From assembly GCA_039794405.1 (NCBI GenBank), contig JBDIVL010000018.1, positions 1 to 64,000 of the forward strand: a DNA stretch of 64,000 nt, given 5' to 3'. Positions 43,971-53,310 of this stretch are shown here, piece by piece; the stretch's first letter is position 1, and every line of letters begins with the position of its first letter. The translations under genes were made by a program, and so were the position numbers. A model generated the notes under the pieces. That model worked only from the letters and a program-made list of their open reading frames with translations, was not told the DNA's origin and did no database searches. This DNA comes from JBDIVL01 sp039794405. Lineage in GTDB: Bacteria > Planctomycetota > Brocadiia > Brocadiales > Brocadiaceae.

Positions 43971-44768
43971 TTAAAAGAAAACTGCACTGACAAAACCAAT
44001 CAAGGCTCCAAAAACTCCTCCCCAAACAACCAACCAGCCGAGGTGAGTACGCATCATATCCTCAACGATTTTTTTTACCCGTTGCGGTGTAAGCTCGTTT
44101 AATGTGGTATCTACCATTGCACTGATTTTTGACTTGAATGTATCAAAGTCAGTCTCTTTCCTTAAGACCGAGGCAATATCAATATTGGATAAAATTTCTA
44201 ACGCCTGCTTTTCAAATTCAAGCTTAAATGGCTTTTGCAGCGGTTCAAAGATCTTCTCTCCGCCAAACAGTTTAAACATCCCTCCGTAAGAAGAATCTTT
44301 AATTACCGTTACAAAGCTGTTGAACACTTTATCAAAATCAATCTTATCCAAAATTAATTCAGGTTGTATTTTATGAGGCAATGCCCCCTGCGTAACTTTG
44401 ATAAAATTCTCTTCCGTAAAAAAATTTTCCATAATAAGAGCACGCATACTCTCTTTAAATTGATGAAACCTCAAAGCGATGACACCAGAACCATAGAGCC
44501 CCGGTATTCTCTCAAAGAGCATATATATTGCCAACCAGTTGGTTATTGCACCGGACAAGGCAAAAAGGCTAGCCAGCATGAGTGCATTTCGACCAATGAA
44601 TTCAGGAACCAAATATGAAGATACAAATACAATAGCAGCAATCAAATTAGTTAGAAAACTTTTATTCAGAAGTGTCTTTATCTTATTTAAATCCAGCCAT
44701 GGGGTTTCCTCTCCAATAAATTTTGTTGAAAGCTGATATGAGATTATTTCTGATTTTTCCTCTGCCAT
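43971..44768 (-). CDS. DUF445 family membrane protein
   Basis: A 265-residue protein with two N-terminal hydrophobic segments (about 37-80, LIAAIVFVSSYLVPEF and ALSGAITNWLAIYMLFERI), the GxGVIxxRxxQFKxxM block of DUF445, a helical middle region, and a C-terminal membrane segment GGVFGALIGFVSAVFF. The NWLAIYMLF motif is the hallmark. Function not established. Confidence 0.85.
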   Translation of the reverse strand: MAEEKSEIISYQLSTKFIGEETPWLDLNKIKTLLNKSFLTNLIAAIVFVSSYLVPEFIGRNALMLASLFALSGAITNWLAIYMLFERIPGLYGSGVIALRFHQFKESMRALIMENFFTEENFIKVTQGALPHKIQPELILDKIDFDKVFNSFVTVIKDSSYGGMFKLFGGEKIFEPLQKPFKLEFEKQALEILSNIDIASVLRKETDFDTFKSKISAMVDTTLNELTPQRVKKIVEDMMRTHLGWLVVWGGVFGALIGFVSAVFF

Positions 44769-45016
44769 TTCACCATCTCCCGTTTATAGAATTGTAAAAA
44801 TATAGTGAATGTTATCCTGTGATATATTTATTCTCCCATTACATAGGTAAAAAAGCTCGAAATCGATACCAGAACGGCTTCTCTATGAGTTTATTATTGT
44901 CTTAGTTTAGAGTCAAGGAATAAGAATATATGTTGTTAGCGTAATCCAAGCTCTTTATCAGTTTCAAAAATCGTCCTTAAGAAATTTTTCATTTTGATTT
45001 TTTATCGTAACGAATT

Positions 45017-45901
45017 TTGAAAAAAGTACTGCTCATTTTTACATTTTTGGGGCTAACGTTATTGCTACATTCATTTATTCATGGTATTATGGTTCTGTAC
45101 ATGAAAAATCCAATGGAGACAGATTTTATAAAATTTCTTGGTACAGCCGGCGCCAGAATTGTTGTGTCCAAACAATTACGTGCTTCAGGTGGAATGTGGT
45201 ATTCTTTACAGGGCTGTAACATATTGGTAGACCCCGGACCCGGATGTTTAGTACGTTGCCTCTCCAGTAAACCCAAGATGGATCCCATAAAATTGGATGC
45301 CATTATTCTTAGCCATAGGCATCTTGACCATGCGGCAGACGTAAACGTTATGATCGAAGCCATAACTGAGGGAGGATTTAAAAAACGTGGTGTACTATAC
45401 GTACCTGAGGATGCACTAACAGAAGATCCCGTAGTATTTAAATACGTAAGAAGCTATATATCGCAAATAGAAATCATAAAAGAAGGGGGAAGGTATCAAT
45501 TATCTGATACGGTCTCGTTCGAGACCCCATTGAGACATCACCATCCCAGCGAAACATATGGCATAAATTTTTTTACCCCTCAATATACCATTTCCCTCAT
45601 TGTAGATACCCGCTACTTTCCGGAATTACTAAAATACTACAAGGGAAACATTTTAATCATCAATGTAGTCCGCTATACTGTGGACAAAGATACAAAGAAA
45701 TGGCTTTACCATCTCACAATAAGAGACGTAAAGGAGATAATAAGCATCCTCAAACCTAAGATAACAATATTGAATCATTTTGGCATGACGATGATCAAGG
45801 CACAACCTCATGCAGTCGCTGAACAGCTATCGAAGGAAACAGGACTGAAAGTTATTGCAGCTGGGGATGGAATGAGATACGATATTACTTCCTTCTTGTG
45901 A
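45017..45901 (+). CDS. MBL-fold metallohydrolase, possibly membrane-anchored
   Basis: A 294-residue protein with SHRHLDHAADVNVMIEA (metal site HxHxDH), DPGPGCLVRC and a final NHFGMTMI block. The frame opens with TTG at 45017, giving a hydrophobic N-terminus (about 4-28) that would anchor it; ATG codons at 45089, 45101 and 45113 would give a cytoplasmic protein and none has a clear ribosome site, so the start is open. The substrate is unknown; the arrangement resembles RNase Z-like/PhnP-type branches. Its 3' end overlaps the convergent polyprenyl synthetase gene by 17 bp. Confidence 0.82.
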   Translation: MKKVLLIFTFLGLTLLLHSFIHGIMVLYMKNPMETDFIKFLGTAGARIVVSKQLRASGGMWYSLQGCNILVDPGPGCLVRCLSSKPKMDPIKLDAIILSHRHLDHAADVNVMIEAITEGGFKKRGVLYVPEDALTEDPVVFKYVRSYISQIEIIKEGGRYQLSDTVSFETPLRHHHPSETYGINFFTPQYTISLIVDTRYFPELLKYYKGNILIINVVRYTVDKDTKKWLYHLTIRDVKEIISILKPKITILNHFGMTMIKAQPHAVAEQLSKETGLKVIAAGDGMRYDITSFL

Positions 45902-46856
45902 TTATACAATCTGCTAGTTCCATGAGGGCTGTTTTATACTTAGAATCAGGGAGCGGAGCAATCTCTTCCTGCGCCTGTTTAACAATTTTTCTTGCGGTAT
46001 TAAAGGCGTATTCTACCGCATCATGTTCTGTCAATAATTCAACGATGGCATTTTTTGTTTCATTTGCATTATACTGAAATATCAACTCCCGCGCTGTTTC
46101 AAGTTTATTTTTGGGAAGTTGATTAACCAAATGAATGAGCGGTAATGTAAGTTTTCCTTTTTGTATATCAGAATTTAATGATTTCCCCATCTCTTCTTCA
46201 GCACCCATAACATCAAGGCAATCATCTACTATTTGAAATGCCGTACCGATTTTTAAACCATAACTGGATAGCATATCTAATACTTTACGGTTAGCTCCAG
46301 CAAACGTTGCACCAAGACGACAGCTGGCAGCACATAGCGAAGCTGTTTTCCGTTCAATAATATCCAAATATTCATTCTCACTCAGTCCAATATCGTAGCG
46401 TCTTTGAAGTTGGATTATTTCACCCTCACACATGACATTAACGGTTTGAGAAAGCAGCAGGGTTGCAATTTGAGAATCAAGGGCAGAAAGTATCGTAAAT
46501 CCCCGGGAAAACAGATAATCCCCAAATAAGATAGATATTTCTCTCCCCCACTTTGAATTTACACTTTCGATATGCCTTCGCATAGAGGCCTCGTCAATTA
46601 TATCATCATGTACAAGGGTTGCAGTATGCACCATTTCTACAACAACAGCAATATCAATGTGCTGAGGCACTATTTCGCCTACACATTTACCCGATAGCAA
46701 TACTAAAGCAGGACGTAACCTTTTGCCTCTATACTTACTAATATGAGATATAAGATCGGCTAGTGAATTAGTTTCGGGTTGTAATTCTTTATAGAATTTG
46801 ATTTCAACCTCGTCCATAAGGACTTTAATTGAATCGAAAATATCCACAGTTTCCAC
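45885..46856 (-). CDS. trans-polyprenyl diphosphate synthase (IspB/HepT-like)
   Basis: A 323-residue protein starting at a GTG codon with AAGGAG nine bases before it. It carries both aspartate-rich motifs, LVHDDIIDEASMRR and VDDCLDVMGAEEEMGKS, plus GKRLRPALVLLSGK for isopentenyl diphosphate binding. These enzymes build the long side chain of quinones (menaquinone in anammox bacteria). Chain length cannot be predicted by eye. It overlaps the convergent MBL gene at its 3' end. Confidence 0.92.
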   Translation of the reverse strand: METVDIFDSIKVLMDEVEIKFYKELQPETNSLADLISHISKYRGKRLRPALVLLSGKCVGEIVPQHIDIAVVVEMVHTATLVHDDIIDEASMRRHIESVNSKWGREISILFGDYLFSRGFTILSALDSQIATLLLSQTVNVMCEGEIIQLQRRYDIGLSENEYLDIIERKTASLCAASCRLGATFAGANRKVLDMLSSYGLKIGTAFQIVDDCLDVMGAEEEMGKSLNSDIQKGKLTLPLIHLVNQLPKNKLETARELIFQYNANETKNAIVELLTEHDAVEYAFNTARKIVKQAQEEIAPLPDSKYKTALMELADCIITRRK

Positions 46857-46942
46857 AATTAACGACTCCTTGGTTTAATATTGGAAAAATAATGAAGAGT
46901 TATAATATCAAGCGATATCAAAAAAGTCAATTTTCTTTTAAA

Positions 46943-48022
46943 TTATCGGTAAAATTTTAGTTTACGGATAGTATCAAAAACATCCTCCATGGTAACAGAA
47001 CTAATGCAGGTTACATGATCACACGTTCGCTTTTTACATGGACTACAGGGAATATCTCTTCTTACAACCACGGCATTCTCACCATAAGGGGCATAAATAA
47101 CAGGGTCTTTGGGGCCAAAAATTGCAACCGTAGGAATCCCAATACTCGAAGCAATGTGAGTTGGTCCGGTATCGCCGCCAATAAAAAGATATGCATGGTA
47201 CAGTAACGCTATCAATTGTTTTACTGATGACGTCTTACATGCAATGGTAGCCCGACAGGACATGAAAGATATGATTTCCTTCACAATACTGTATTCTAAA
47301 GTACCCCAGGTAAAAACAACCTGGCAATTAAGTTCTTGTATCAATCGGTCTGCAAGACGGGCATAATTTTTTGGTGGCCACCGTTTATATCTCCCAAAAA
47401 GACTTGTTCCCGGATGGATTACTGTTAGAGGTTTTTGATAAAGATGGTTTTGATAAAGAAAATCGTCAATATAAAGACGGTCCGCGTCTGGAATTGAAAA
47501 TATCGGTTTTTGGTACTGTGCATTTATCCCCAAACCATGTAAAAGATTGAGATATTTATCAATTCTGTGCATTCTTTTTTGCCTTGGAGTAACTCGTAAA
47601 TTGGTAAAGATAAAATTAAACTCCTTGCAGTATCCCCTTGAAAAACCAATTCTTTTTCTTGCATTGCTCAGATAAGCCAGCAAACCACTCTTAAAATTAC
47701 CATGAAAATCCAATGCAATATCGTACTTCTTATTCCTGAGATTTTTAAGAAACGATCGTATTTCCAAGATCATTCTGAAAAAATATTTTTGTGGAGATTT
47801 AAGATAATTTTGCCATTGTCCTCTCGGAAAGATAATAACCTCATCTATTTCCGGAATGTTCTCAACTAAATCCTTAAATCTGTCATCCACAAGCCATGCA
47901 ATATGGGCAGAGGGAAACTCGTTTCTTAAATTTTTTACAGAAGGTATTACATGGACAATATCACCCATCGCACTAAGGCGAACAATTAAGATATTTTTTG
48001 AGCCGTTACATCGTTTTTTCAT
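46943..48022 (-). CDS. glycosyltransferase family 9 (LPS heptosyltransferase-like)
   Basis: A 359-residue protein with N-terminal ILIVRLSAMGDIVHVIPSVK, HIAWLVDDRFKDLVE and the C-terminal GGDTGPTHIASSIGIPTVAI and IFGPKDPVIYAP motifs of ADP-heptose transferases. It also has a Cys-rich tail (PCSPCKKRTCDHVTC) that is common in this group. It transfers heptose to the lipid A-Kdo core at the cytoplasmic face. It is divergent from the Kdo-kinase-like gene at 48.3 kb, across a palindromic repeat. Confidence 0.92.
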   Translation of the reverse strand: MKKRCNGSKNILIVRLSAMGDIVHVIPSVKNLRNEFPSAHIAWLVDDRFKDLVENIPEIDEVIIFPRGQWQNYLKSPQKYFFRMILEIRSFLKNLRNKKYDIALDFHGNFKSGLLAYLSNARKRIGFSRGYCKEFNFIFTNLRVTPRQKRMHRIDKYLNLLHGLGINAQYQKPIFSIPDADRLYIDDFLYQNHLYQKPLTVIHPGTSLFGRYKRWPPKNYARLADRLIQELNCQVVFTWGTLEYSIVKEIISFMSCRATIACKTSSVKQLIALLYHAYLFIGGDTGPTHIASSIGIPTVAIFGPKDPVIYAPYGENAVVVRRDIPCSPCKKRTCDHVTCISSVTMEDVFDTIRKLKFYR

Positions 48023-48227
48023 CGGTTTTTATATTAAGAGATTTTACAATAAAGACTTAAAGCATTACTATAATCTTTATAGAATCTATTTTCAATAATA
48101 AACCTACCTCAATTTACGTTTGTGTTGCTCTGGAGCCTGATATATAATATTCATTTTACAACATATATTGAAAGATGAACGAGATAAAGAGAAAAATCCC
48201 TGTTGTTGTCGAAACACCTCAAATTAT

Positions 48228-48332
48228 GAGTAGGATAGATTAAGGTGCCGGTTTCTACGCCAAATCCATCACCAATCGGTTTAAACTGTTTAAACCGATT
48301 GGTGTGTTCGCTTCGTTTAACCCACCCTACTG
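48228..48332. repeat. MITE-like element with perfect 16-bp central hairpin
   Basis: CACCAATCGGTTTAAA (48270-48285) pairs perfectly with 48289-48304 across a CTG loop. Flanks GAGTAGGATAGATTAA (48227-) and TTAACCCACCCTAC (48319-) are near inverted repeats, and the outer TAGGGTGGGTTAAACGAAG-type block is of a kind widespread in bacteria. It lies between two divergent genes and could affect both promoters. Confidence 0.7.
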
Positions 48333-48350
48333 TAGAACCGCTTAAATGAA

Positions 48351-49421
48351 ATGGAAATTACGATGGCATGCAAGCTAAAGATACCACCTTCTTTCTCTGT
48401 AATTAAAAGAGAAAATACAACCATATTTGTAAAGAAAGGGTATAAAGAAATTATACTACCTATAGCCTTTGATACGAATCCCCCCCACAACAGAAATCAG
48501 GGCAATATAGATGTAAAATTCGGAAGAGGAGACTATCTGTCTATTCCCGTTGTAGGAAACGGGAATGAACGGCTTATTATTAAAAATTGCAGGCACGGTG
48601 GTTTCCTGGGCAAGCTTTTTGGCCCAATCTTTTATAAGAAAAATAGATCTCTTCGTGAAATATATATCAATGAAATTGCTTCTCAAAAGGGAGTACCATC
48701 TGCTGAAGTGATTGCTATCATTAAAAGGAAATTATGGGGAGCATTTTACAGGACAGACTTTATATCAAAAGAGATATCTGGCGCGGTCGACTTAGCTCAA
48801 TTTTTAAAGGATTCTTCTTTAAAGAAGATATTTGCAGGTAAAAAATCTATAATTTTTGTCGTCGCACGATTAATAAGAGATATGCACGATGCAGGCATAT
48901 ATCATGCAGATTTACACCTAAAAAACATACTTTTGAAAGAAGAACCCCATGGAAAATTTCATGCATATATCATAGATTTCGACAAATCCACCATTTCTCA
49001 TAAGCTAAGCATTGAGCAAAAAATGAAAAACCTATTGCGGCTTAACCGTTCTCTCGAAAAATTACGATGGTTCTCTGGTAAAATGAATATCTCTCAGAAA
49101 GTTACAAAAGGATACAAAAATACTTCCCACCTATCGTTCCTTTGTAAAAGTGATGAAGAAAAGAACCTATCTTCAGATGAGAAGTGCCGGATCAGTACTC
49201 ATCGAGGAAAAATGCCAGAAGAAGGGAAGATCCTTATCTCTATATCTTTAAGCGAAAAAATCGATTCGATCTCAAAGACGGACAGAATACGGTTTTTTAA
49301 ATCTTACATGTCGCATAATAATACCATTGACAGGAATTGGAAATTACACCTCCGTCAATACCATTCATCTTATTCTTTCCACAAATTGTGGTGGCACCTT
49401 TTAGGTTTTTCCCGAAAGTGA
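48351..49421 (+). CDS. lipopolysaccharide (Kdo) kinase-like protein, WaaP/KdkA family
   Basis: A 356-residue protein kinase-fold protein. The catalytic loop is HADLHLKNIL (preceded by DMHDAGIY) and the metal-binding Asp is in YIIDFDKS; an N-terminal glycine-rich region and Lys in PFAVKK-like segments are less clear. Family members phosphorylate Kdo or heptose of the LPS inner core. The C-terminal 110 residues are a low-conservation extension rich in Ser and Lys. An in-frame ATG at 48363 is an alternative start. It precedes plsY on the same strand by 9 bp. Confidence 0.8.
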   Translation: MEITMACKLKIPPSFSVIKRENTTIFVKKGYKEIILPIAFDTNPPHNRNQGNIDVKFGRGDYLSIPVVGNGNERLIIKNCRHGGFLGKLFGPIFYKKNRSLREIYINEIASQKGVPSAEVIAIIKRKLWGAFYRTDFISKEISGAVDLAQFLKDSSLKKIFAGKKSIIFVVARLIRDMHDAGIYHADLHLKNILLKEEPHGKFHAYIIDFDKSTISHKLSIEQKMKNLLRLNRSLEKLRWFSGKMNISQKVTKGYKNTSHLSFLCKSDEEKNLSSDEKCRISTHRGKMPEEGKILISISLSEKIDSISKTDRIRFFKSYMSHNNTIDRNWKLHLRQYHSSYSFHKLWWHLLGFSRK

Positions 49422-49430
49422 AGGTTAATT

Positions 49431-50069
49431 GTGTTTATACAAAATATTATTAGTCCCATTATCTCGTATCTTATAGGAAGTATTCCTTTTGGATTTATTG
49501 TAGCGAAGATGGTAAAGGATATCGATATCCGGCAGTTTGGCAGTGGTAATCCAGGAGCAACAAACATCGCAAGGGTATTGGGTAAACCTTATGGCATACT
49601 GGTATTTACTTTAGATATGCTAAAAGGTTTTTTGACCGTTTATCTTTTCGATCGATGGTTTTCAGGCTACGGGCATAATCTATCGGTAATATTATGTGGT
49701 TTAGGTGTAATATGCGGCCATATATTTCCAGTCTTTCTCGGTTTTAAGGGAGGAAAGGCTGCAGCAACGGGCTGTGGGGTATTTCTGTGGCTGGCTCCTT
49801 TACCATTAATGATTTCCGTCGCTGCATGGTTATTAACCATTTCTATTTCCCGCTATATATCCTTAGGATCCATGGTCAGTGCAGTTGTGATGGTAATATG
49901 CTTAATAACACTAGGCAAAAACCCGTTCGGACAAGGTCTTTACCTGACATTACTTTCTGTATTCATTGCCATCCTCCTTATTATCCGGCACAAGTCTAAT
50001 ATAAAAAGAATATTGAACGGCACGGAAAACAAAATCGGTAACAAGGCTAAATCATGTAATGCAAGCTGA
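49431..50069 (+). CDS. plsY: acyl-phosphate:glycerol-3-phosphate acyltransferase
   Basis: A 212-residue integral membrane protein starting at GTG. SYLIGSIPFGFIVAK, the FGSGNPGATNIARVLG block, FPVFLGFKGGKAAATGCGVF and the late YxxS-type segment are the PlsY signatures, with five hydrophobic helices. It adds an acyl chain from acyl phosphate to glycerol 3-phosphate in phospholipid synthesis. Its stop is 64 bp from the end of the convergent dsbD. Confidence 0.94.
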   Translation: MFIQNIISPIISYLIGSIPFGFIVAKMVKDIDIRQFGSGNPGATNIARVLGKPYGILVFTLDMLKGFLTVYLFDRWFSGYGHNLSVILCGLGVICGHIFPVFLGFKGGKAAATGCGVFLWLAPLPLMISVAAWLLTISISRYISLGSMVSAVVMVICLITLGKNPFGQGLYLTLLSVFIAILLIIRHKSNIKRILNGTENKIGNKAKSCNAS

Positions 50070-50132
50070 TGGTAATTACCCAAAATGTTGTATAATGTCG
50101 TATCAGGTACTTATACACCCTAAATACCGGTT

Positions 50133-51959
50133 TTATTCAAAACCTCGTAAGACCTGCAGGAATTCTTCTGGATTAACAAATCCTGTAATGGTTTTATCTC
50201 TGGCTATGGTGCCGTCCTTATTGATAAATACAATAGTCGGTAAACCAACGACATCATATTTAGCCAAAAGCTGTTTTACCTTTGGATCATTGGTATTCGT
50301 ACAGTCGATCTTGATGTTCACAAATCTCTTTAACTCCCTGACTACTTCCGGATCTGTATAGGTAATCTTCTCAAGCTCCATACAGGCGGCACACCATGAT
50401 GCCCAGAAATCTATCATGGCCACCTTATCCTCGTTCCTTGCCATTCTGAGTCCCTCTTCTTCGCCTGCTATCCAATTGATCTCTTCCCTTGGTACAGTTG
50501 CTTGTTGATGAGGCGTTGTAACTGTAATGGCAGGAAGAATCAATCCATTGATCATGAGGTACCCAACGAGAAAATATGACCCAAAGATAAACACTACTAT
50601 GCCAAAAGACTTCTTGACCCGTTGAAACGGGGAACTCTCATAGGTTAACCGGTCAAATCCCCCCGAAAATACCGCCGTAATGATCAAAAACAATCCCAGG
50701 ATGATAATAAAAACACTCTCTGGGATAATTAATCTTATATAATAAAGTGCTGCCCCAAGCAAAAGAAGACCAAATACCCTCTCTACGGTTTCCATCCACA
50801 TTCCAGATTTTGGCAAGGCCTTTATGGCACCAGAAAAAGTTCCTAATATTATTAAGGGCACACCCAGCCCCCAGGCAAAGATAAAGAGCATCCAGAACCC
50901 TAAGAATTTATTTCCTGTGCTGGCAATGTAGACCAACAAACTAGCAAGGGCAGGGCCAATGCATGGAGAGGCTACGATTCCTGAGATCAGCCCCATGATA
51001 AAGACACCGAGAGACCCTCTTCTCGTGTGCGACCCCAGTCGATCTGAGATAAAAGAAGGGACCCTGAGGTAATACACTCCAAACATACTCATGGCAAGCG
51101 CAACAAAGATTACCACAATAAATCCTATAACCCATGGGCTTTGCAAGGCCACCCCAAACAATGCTCCGGTTGAAGCAGCGACTATGCCCATGGCTGCATA
51201 CACAACAGCTATTCCCAGGACATAAATCAGCGAAAGGAGGAATGCTTTGAGGGGTTTTTTGGTGGTAACCTGGTCACCTGCCGCCTGTCCAATCACAGCT
51301 ATAGTAATAGGTATCATGGGATACACGCATGGAGTAAAACTCAGGCCTATCCCAGCCAGAAAAATAAGAATAAAGGATAAAAAAATACCCCTGCTCTCAA
51401 GCGTCTTTTGGAAACCGCTTGCCTCTGCCTTTTTTTCTGGTTCAGGAGCTTGGCGGAGGGCTTCTTCTTCCCGCAATACACCTTTATCGGCCGGTACCAC
51501 TTGCAACGGTAGGATAAATTCTTCCGTTTTTGGAGCAAAACAAACTTTATCTGTACATCCTTGATAATGTACTCTGAGGTTTAGAAGGTATGAATTAGCG
51601 GGAATATCCTCAGGTACCCGAATAAATGATTTTATCTCCACCATCCCTTCGTAAGACTCAACCTCCTTTTCAAGAAATTGATCATACTTGACCTTACCAG
51701 GCGGAAGTTCTGTACGAATTACGGTAAACTGGAGAGGACCCACACTTTCAACCCTGATTTGATCCTTATAAATATGATGGTTAGGAGAGATGGAAAAGGT
51801 AACTGAAACAGGTACAAGATTGCCAGCAGAAATACGCTCTTTGAGGAGGGTTGCATGCAACACAAAAGGAGAAGTTTCCCCGGAAGCCAACTGCGGTAGC
51901 AGAAATACTATAAAAAAGACAATAAGAAATAGCCTTTTTGTGGAGAAACGAATCCTCAT
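50133..51959 (-). CDS. dsbD: thiol:disulfide interchange protein DsbD
   Basis: A 608-residue protein. A signal peptide (1-27) and an N-terminal immunoglobulin-like domain (about 30-160, with CTDKVCFAP cysteines) precede the transmembrane core (about 190-475) with GLSFTPCVYPMIPITIAVIG and SGIVASPCIGPALASLLVYI containing the redox cysteines. The C-terminal thioredoxin domain carries WASWCAACMELEK. DsbD moves reducing power from cytoplasmic thioredoxin to periplasmic cysteines, which c-type cytochrome maturation needs. Multiheme cytochromes nearby fit this role. AAGGAGGA lies before the ATG. Confidence 0.95.
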   Translation of the reverse strand: MRIRFSTKRLFLIVFFIVFLLPQLASGETSPFVLHATLLKERISAGNLVPVSVTFSISPNHHIYKDQIRVESVGPLQFTVIRTELPPGKVKYDQFLEKEVESYEGMVEIKSFIRVPEDIPANSYLLNLRVHYQGCTDKVCFAPKTEEFILPLQVVPADKGVLREEEALRQAPEPEKKAEASGFQKTLESRGIFLSFILIFLAGIGLSFTPCVYPMIPITIAVIGQAAGDQVTTKKPLKAFLLSLIYVLGIAVVYAAMGIVAASTGALFGVALQSPWVIGFIVVIFVALAMSMFGVYYLRVPSFISDRLGSHTRRGSLGVFIMGLISGIVASPCIGPALASLLVYIASTGNKFLGFWMLFIFAWGLGVPLIILGTFSGAIKALPKSGMWMETVERVFGLLLLGAALYYIRLIIPESVFIIILGLFLIITAVFSGGFDRLTYESSPFQRVKKSFGIVVFIFGSYFLVGYLMINGLILPAITVTTPHQQATVPREEINWIAGEEEGLRMARNEDKVAMIDFWASWCAACMELEKITYTDPEVVRELKRFVNIKIDCTNTNDPKVKQLLAKYDVVGLPTIVFINKDGTIARDKTITGFVNPEEFLQVLRGFE

Positions 51960-52137
51960 GACACATCCTCCTTGTTATATCTTGTTATATAAAGTATATA
52001 GTGTTATTCATATGCGTTAAATTATAATTAATCTTTATTTATTCACCAAACTTAAATTTTTATATACCTTTAAGAACAGAGACATTTGCTGCAAATGAAT
52101 TTCTTACGATAACTAATCTTGTACCTGGCAAAGGAGT

Positions 52138-52166
52138 TTGACACATGTAACTCATTATGATAATAT
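52138..52166 (+). promoter_or_regulatory. candidate promoter upstream of hemC
   Basis: TTGACA at 52138-52143 and TAATAT at 52161-52166 with a 17-base spacer, or GATAAT two bases earlier with a 15-base spacer. The hemC start codon follows about 80 bases downstream. AAGGAG directly before the -35 is coincidental here. Confidence 0.4.
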
Positions 52167-52245
52167 TCACACATATAAAATTTTTTGTTTTTAAGAAAAA
52201 TTCCTGATCATTCAAAATTTTTTATTAATATGGAGAAAATCAGCA

Positions 52246-53202
52246 TTGGCAAAGGAAAAACTCGTTATCGTAGGTTCAAGGGGAAGCAAGCTTGCAATAA
52301 CTCAAACAAACTGGGTTATATCCGAACTCAAAAGATTTAATCCGGAATATGAATTTCAAATAGAAAAGATAACAACAAAGGGTGATAAGATTACCGATGC
52401 ACCCCTGTCGAGGTTAGGCGGTGTTGGCCTGTTTACCAAAGAACTAGAGATAGCTTTAATCAATAAACAGATCGATATAGCTGTTCACAGCGCCAAAGAT
52501 GTACCAACAGAGATACCTGAAGAATTAACGATTGGCGCAACACCTAAGCGTGAGGATCCACATGATGTCCTGATTAGTATCAATAATGCTCCCTTGGAGA
52601 AACTACCCGATAATGCCCGTATTGGCACGAGCAGCCTTCGCAGAAGGGCACAATTACTTGCATCTAGACCCGATCTTAAAATTTTAGACCTACGCGGTAA
52701 CCTGGATACCCGCCTCAAAAAACTCGAGGCAGAGGATATGGATGCCATTATTTTGGCACACGCCGGACTCATAAGGATGAAATATACTGGCCCGATTAGC
52801 CAGATTATACCTTTTGATATTATGTTACCAGCAGTTGGACAAGGTTCGCTCTGTATTGAAATACGGAAAAATGATGCCCGAATTGAAAAAATCATTTCAA
52901 GTATTAATGATACACAAACTAGAATTGCCATAGAAGCGGAACGGGCTTTATTGGCAAAACTCCAGGGTGGCTGTCAGGTACCTATAGGAGCATATGCCCA
53001 GGTACAAAAAAATGAAGTGTCCATCGAGGCAACTATCTGCTCGGTGGATGGTGACCATATCATACGAGATAAACAGAGTGGTTCCACCGAACAAGCTGCC
53101 AGGATAGGAGATGAACTCGCACAGAGGATGCTCGAAAATGGCGGTATGAAAATTTTAAATGAAATTCGCCAGCAATTTCAGAAAAGTATTAATCATATAT
53201 AA
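52246..53202 (+). CDS. hemC: hydroxymethylbilane synthase (porphobilinogen deaminase)
   Basis: A 318-residue protein starting at TTG with GGAG about ten bases before. VGSRGSKLAITQTNWVI, KGDKITDAPLSRLGGVGLF, AVHSAKDVPTEIPEELTIG, GTSSLRRRAQLLASRPDLKI and LQGGCQVPIGAY are all conserved; the last holds the Cys that carries the dipyrromethane cofactor. It polymerises four porphobilinogens for heme, which is in high demand given the multiheme proteins. It is convergent to the HAO-like operon. Confidence 0.97.
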   Translation: MAKEKLVIVGSRGSKLAITQTNWVISELKRFNPEYEFQIEKITTKGDKITDAPLSRLGGVGLFTKELEIALINKQIDIAVHSAKDVPTEIPEELTIGATPKREDPHDVLISINNAPLEKLPDNARIGTSSLRRRAQLLASRPDLKILDLRGNLDTRLKKLEAEDMDAIILAHAGLIRMKYTGPISQIIPFDIMLPAVGQGSLCIEIRKNDARIEKIISSINDTQTRIAIEAERALLAKLQGGCQVPIGAYAQVQKNEVSIEATICSVDGDHIIRDKQSGSTEQAARIGDELAQRMLENGGMKILNEIRQQFQKSINHI

Positions 53203-53260
53203 TAAAATACAAATTAGACCCTTTATTTAATTGCCCGGTAGATATAAGTGAATAACAAAA

Positions 53261-53290
53261 AAAGCCCATGATATTTCATGGGCTTTTTTC
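53261..53290. terminator. bidirectional terminator between hemC and the HAO-like operon
   Basis: A perfect 13-bp stem, AAAAAGCCCATGA (53261-53273) with 53278-53290, and a four-base loop TATT. A tracts on the left and T tracts on the right let it work for both convergent genes. Confidence 0.93.
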
Positions 53291-53310
53291 ATTAAACTTC
53301 TATAAAAATA

